Assembly (NCBI GenBank): GCA_903890485.1
Contig: CAITBM010000116.1
Location: 62,001 to 126,000 of the forward strand
Direction: 5' to 3'
Length of the DNA stretch: 64,000 nucleotides
Origin: an uncultured Opitutaceae bacterium
GTDB taxonomy: Bacteria > Verrucomicrobiota > Verrucomicrobiia > Opitutales > Opitutaceae
Both the position numbers and the translations under genes were made by a program. Each line of letters begins with the position of its first letter. Position 1 is the first letter of the stretch. Of the stretch, positions 62,179 through 64,000 are shown one piece after another. The notes under the pieces were generated by a model. The model did not search any database. It saw nothing but the letters and a program-made list of their open reading frames with translations, and had not been told where the DNA came from.

Positions 62179-64000
62179 ATGACGTCACCCCAGCCCGAGG
62201 GCCTGAGTTCATCAGCCAAATACGCGCTTTGCCTTGGAGCCTTGGGGGTTGTCTTTGGCGATATAGGTACGAGCCCGCTATACACGATGCACGAGTGCAT
62301 CACGCACCTTCCCGCGGGCTCGGGGACGGACGGTATGCTAGGCATCCTCTCCTTGATATTCTGGTCTCTGGTTCTCGTCGTGAGCGTGAAGTACCTGGGC
62401 TTCATCACCAAGGCCGACAATCACGGCGAAGGGGGTATTTTTGCCCTCCTTGCCCTCATCCACGCCCACAGGGAGGCCGAGCCGCACAAGCGCGAGGTCC
62501 GGCATGGTCTCGGGGTCGCCGTGGTGATAATCCTCATCGGAGCGGCACTGCTCTTCGGGGACGGCATCATCACGCCGGCCATCTCGGTGCTCGGGGCGGC
62601 CGAGGGCCTAAACGCGATTAGCCCGGGCTTTGGACCCTATGTGCCCTGGATCGCTTGCGTGGTTCTCGCTGGCCTCTTCTGGTTCCAGAAGAACGGCACC
62701 ATGAGGATCGGCGCCATCTTCGGACCCGTCATGCTCGTGTGGTTCATCACCCTCGGCGGACTGGGTGCATGGTATGTTATCAAGGCCCCCGGGGTTTTCA
62801 AAGCGATCAATCCGGCCTACGGCATCGCTCTTTTGCACAATGCGCCTTCGGAGGTAGCGACGTTGCTCGGCTCGATCGTCCTGGCGATCACCGGCGCCGA
62901 GGCACTCTATGCCGACATGGGCCATTTTGGAAAGCGCTCGATCTCGATCGCCTGGTACGCGGTCGCCTTTCCCGGCCTAATTCTCAATTATTTCGGACAG
63001 GTCGCGTTCCTGATGCTGAATCCAAGATCGAGCGAGAACCCCTTCTTCGCGATGGCGCCCGGGGGTTTCGCTCAGGCGGCCTTGACGGGGCTTTCGATAG
63101 TGGCCGCCATCATCGCCAGCCAGGCTCTGATCTCTGGCGCGTATTCGCTTTCCCGGCAGGCAATCCAGCTTGGATACTTCCCTCGCCTGAAGATTAACCA
63201 CACCAGCGCAGGGCATTCGGGACAGATTTATGTCCCGTTCGTCAACACGCTGCTGGCCATAGGCTGCATCCTGACCGTGCTATTCTTCGGCTCCACGAGT
63301 CGCCTGGCCTCGGCATACGGAATCGCCGTCACCGGAACCATGGCCATCACGACTGGCGCCTATTACCTGGTCGCGCGAAAGAACTGGAACTGGCCTCTGT
63401 GGAAGGCCGGAGCTGTCTGCGCCGTGTTCCTGTTGATCGATGTGAGCTTCTTTGGTGCAAACGCGCGAAAGCTGACCGACGGGGGCTGGTTTCCCCTCGT
63501 GATTGCCGCCGCCGTGCTGGCTGTCATGCACACCTGGAAGACGGGCAGAAATGTCGTTTTCGAGAGGGTCTACGGTGGAAACGTTACGGAGGAGGAATTG
63601 GTCACCATCGCGCGAAGCCAGTATGTGTTTAGGGTACCGGGTGCCGCGGTGTTCATGGTGGGCTCGCCCCGGGGCACCCCGTTGGCGCTTCTCCACCATG
63701 TGAAGGCTAACCGCTGCCTCCATAAGACCGTGGTCCTGTTGAGTATCATGACTGAGGATCAACCAACTGTTGCAGCCGTGAACCGCCTCCGCCTGCGCGA
63801 GATCGGCGAAGGCGTATGGCGTGCAACAGGCCACTACGGGTACATGGAGTCGCCCGATGTCAGCAACCTGGTTGAGCTGATCAAACTGGCCGGTTTGACC
63901 ATCAAGGCGCAGTCGGCCACCTACTTCTTCAGCCGCGAAATGGTCATGACGGGCGGCAACACCGGGATGTGGGAATGGGAGAAGAGCTTTTACAGCTTCC
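62179..64000 (+). CDS. kup: KUP-family potassium transporter, 3' end missing
   Basis: At least 607 codons visible, cut by the window end; family members are about 620-660 aa, so only a little is lost. The N-terminal FGDIGTSPLYTMHE is the KUP signature, followed by GEGGIFALLALI and GDGIITPAISVLGAAEGL. About twelve membrane helices are visible, then a soluble C-terminal domain (from about 470). It imports K+ with protons. ATG at 62179 is chosen; no Shine-Dalgarno is evident. Confidence 0.95.
   Translation, partial: MTSPQPEGLSSSAKYALCLGALGVVFGDIGTSPLYTMHECITHLPAGSGTDGMLGILSLIFWSLVLVVSVKYLGFITKADNHGEGGIFALLALIHAHREAEPHKREVRHGLGVAVVIILIGAALLFGDGIITPAISVLGAAEGLNAISPGFGPYVPWIACVVLAGLFWFQKNGTMRIGAIFGPVMLVWFITLGGLGAWYVIKAPGVFKAINPAYGIALLHNAPSEVATLLGSIVLAITGAEALYADMGHFGKRSISIAWYAVAFPGLILNYFGQVAFLMLNPRSSENPFFAMAPGGFAQAALTGLSIVAAIIASQALISGAYSLSRQAIQLGYFPRLKINHTSAGHSGQIYVPFVNTLLAIGCILTVLFFGSTSRLASAYGIAVTGTMAITTGAYYLVARKNWNWPLWKAGAVCAVFLLIDVSFFGANARKLTDGGWFPLVIAAAVLAVMHTWKTGRNVVFERVYGGNVTEEELVTIARSQYVFRVPGAAVFMVGSPRGTPLALLHHVKANRCLHKTVVLLSIMTEDQPTVAAVNRLRLREIGEGVWRATGHYGYMESPDVSNLVELIKLAGLTIKAQSATYFFSREMVMTGGNTGMWEWEKSFYSF

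Overview
The window looks like a chromosomal stretch of a high-GC, Gram-negative bacterium, most likely a Verrucomicrobiota of the Opitutales type. This placement is inferred from the gene repertoire and from no database match: a DksA-like gene between ileS and lspA, a zwf-opcA pair, a DUF5069 gene, a GAF-PilB fusion ATPase, a cyanobacterial/plant-type DHNA-CoA thioesterase opposite menCE, an Rsm22-like methyltransferase and a eukaryote-like UDP-sugar pyrophosphorylase. I see no rRNA, tRNA, CRISPR array, insertion sequence or prophage. Genes are densely packed, often joined by 4-bp ATGA/GTGA overlaps, and obvious Shine-Dalgarno sequences are scarce.

Region by region. 1-4153 (+): 3' part of ileS, a DksA/TraR-like protein that has lost most zinc ligands, and lspA. 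4158-6250 (-): trpB-yicC. 6414-8514 (+): an exported sugar-isomerase-like TIM barrel and an MFS transporter. 8522-14496 (-): aconitase, an anti-anti-sigma (STAS) protein, a SpoIIE-type phosphatase and a flavoprotein. 14515-16446: peroxiredoxin and divergent tyrS. 16450-18991 (-): zwf-opcA. 19117-21300 (+): GAF-PilB ATPase. 21548-25473 (+): Nudix hydrolase, then pdhA-pdhB-pdhC without an E3 gene. 25470-29647 (-): a FtsB-like protein, a UDP-sugar pyrophosphorylase, a phosphohexomutase and DUF5069. 29769-31278 (+): ExeA-like ATPase and GspB-like protein. 31291-34481 (-): polX and a polyprenyl-phosphate sugar transferase. 34599-37188: menaquinone genes menI (+) and menC-menE (-). 37236-40446 (+): divergent guaB and purA homologues. 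40462-44815 (-): aminotransferase, ruvX, truA, accD (zinc ribbon lost), folC. 44887-45270 (-): a small AT-hook/HTH chromatin-like protein with its own terminator. 45397-49033 (+): lipase-maturation-factor homologue and two methyltransferases, all overlapping. 49084-50633 (+): a 31-aa basic protein and rimO. 50637-52076 (-): mpl.

The most distinctive part is 52280-61857 (-), a ten-gene, tightly coupled locus for a type II secretion / type IV pilus / MSHA-like envelope machine: secretin, ATPase, major prepilin, a PilM-PilN-like fusion, a PilO-like protein, two small unrecognised proteins, a GspC/PilP-like protein, the GspF platform protein and a long atypical pseudopilin. No prepilin peptidase is present. 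The window ends inside a kup potassium transporter (+), divergent from the secretin across 321 bp of non-coding DNA.

Functionally, the window mixes housekeeping genes (translation, central carbon, purine, menaquinone, peptidoglycan recycling) with envelope machinery. The ExeA/GspB pair and the GAF-PilB ATPase may serve the same family of pilus or secretion machines, but nothing in the sequence links them physically to the ten-gene locus.
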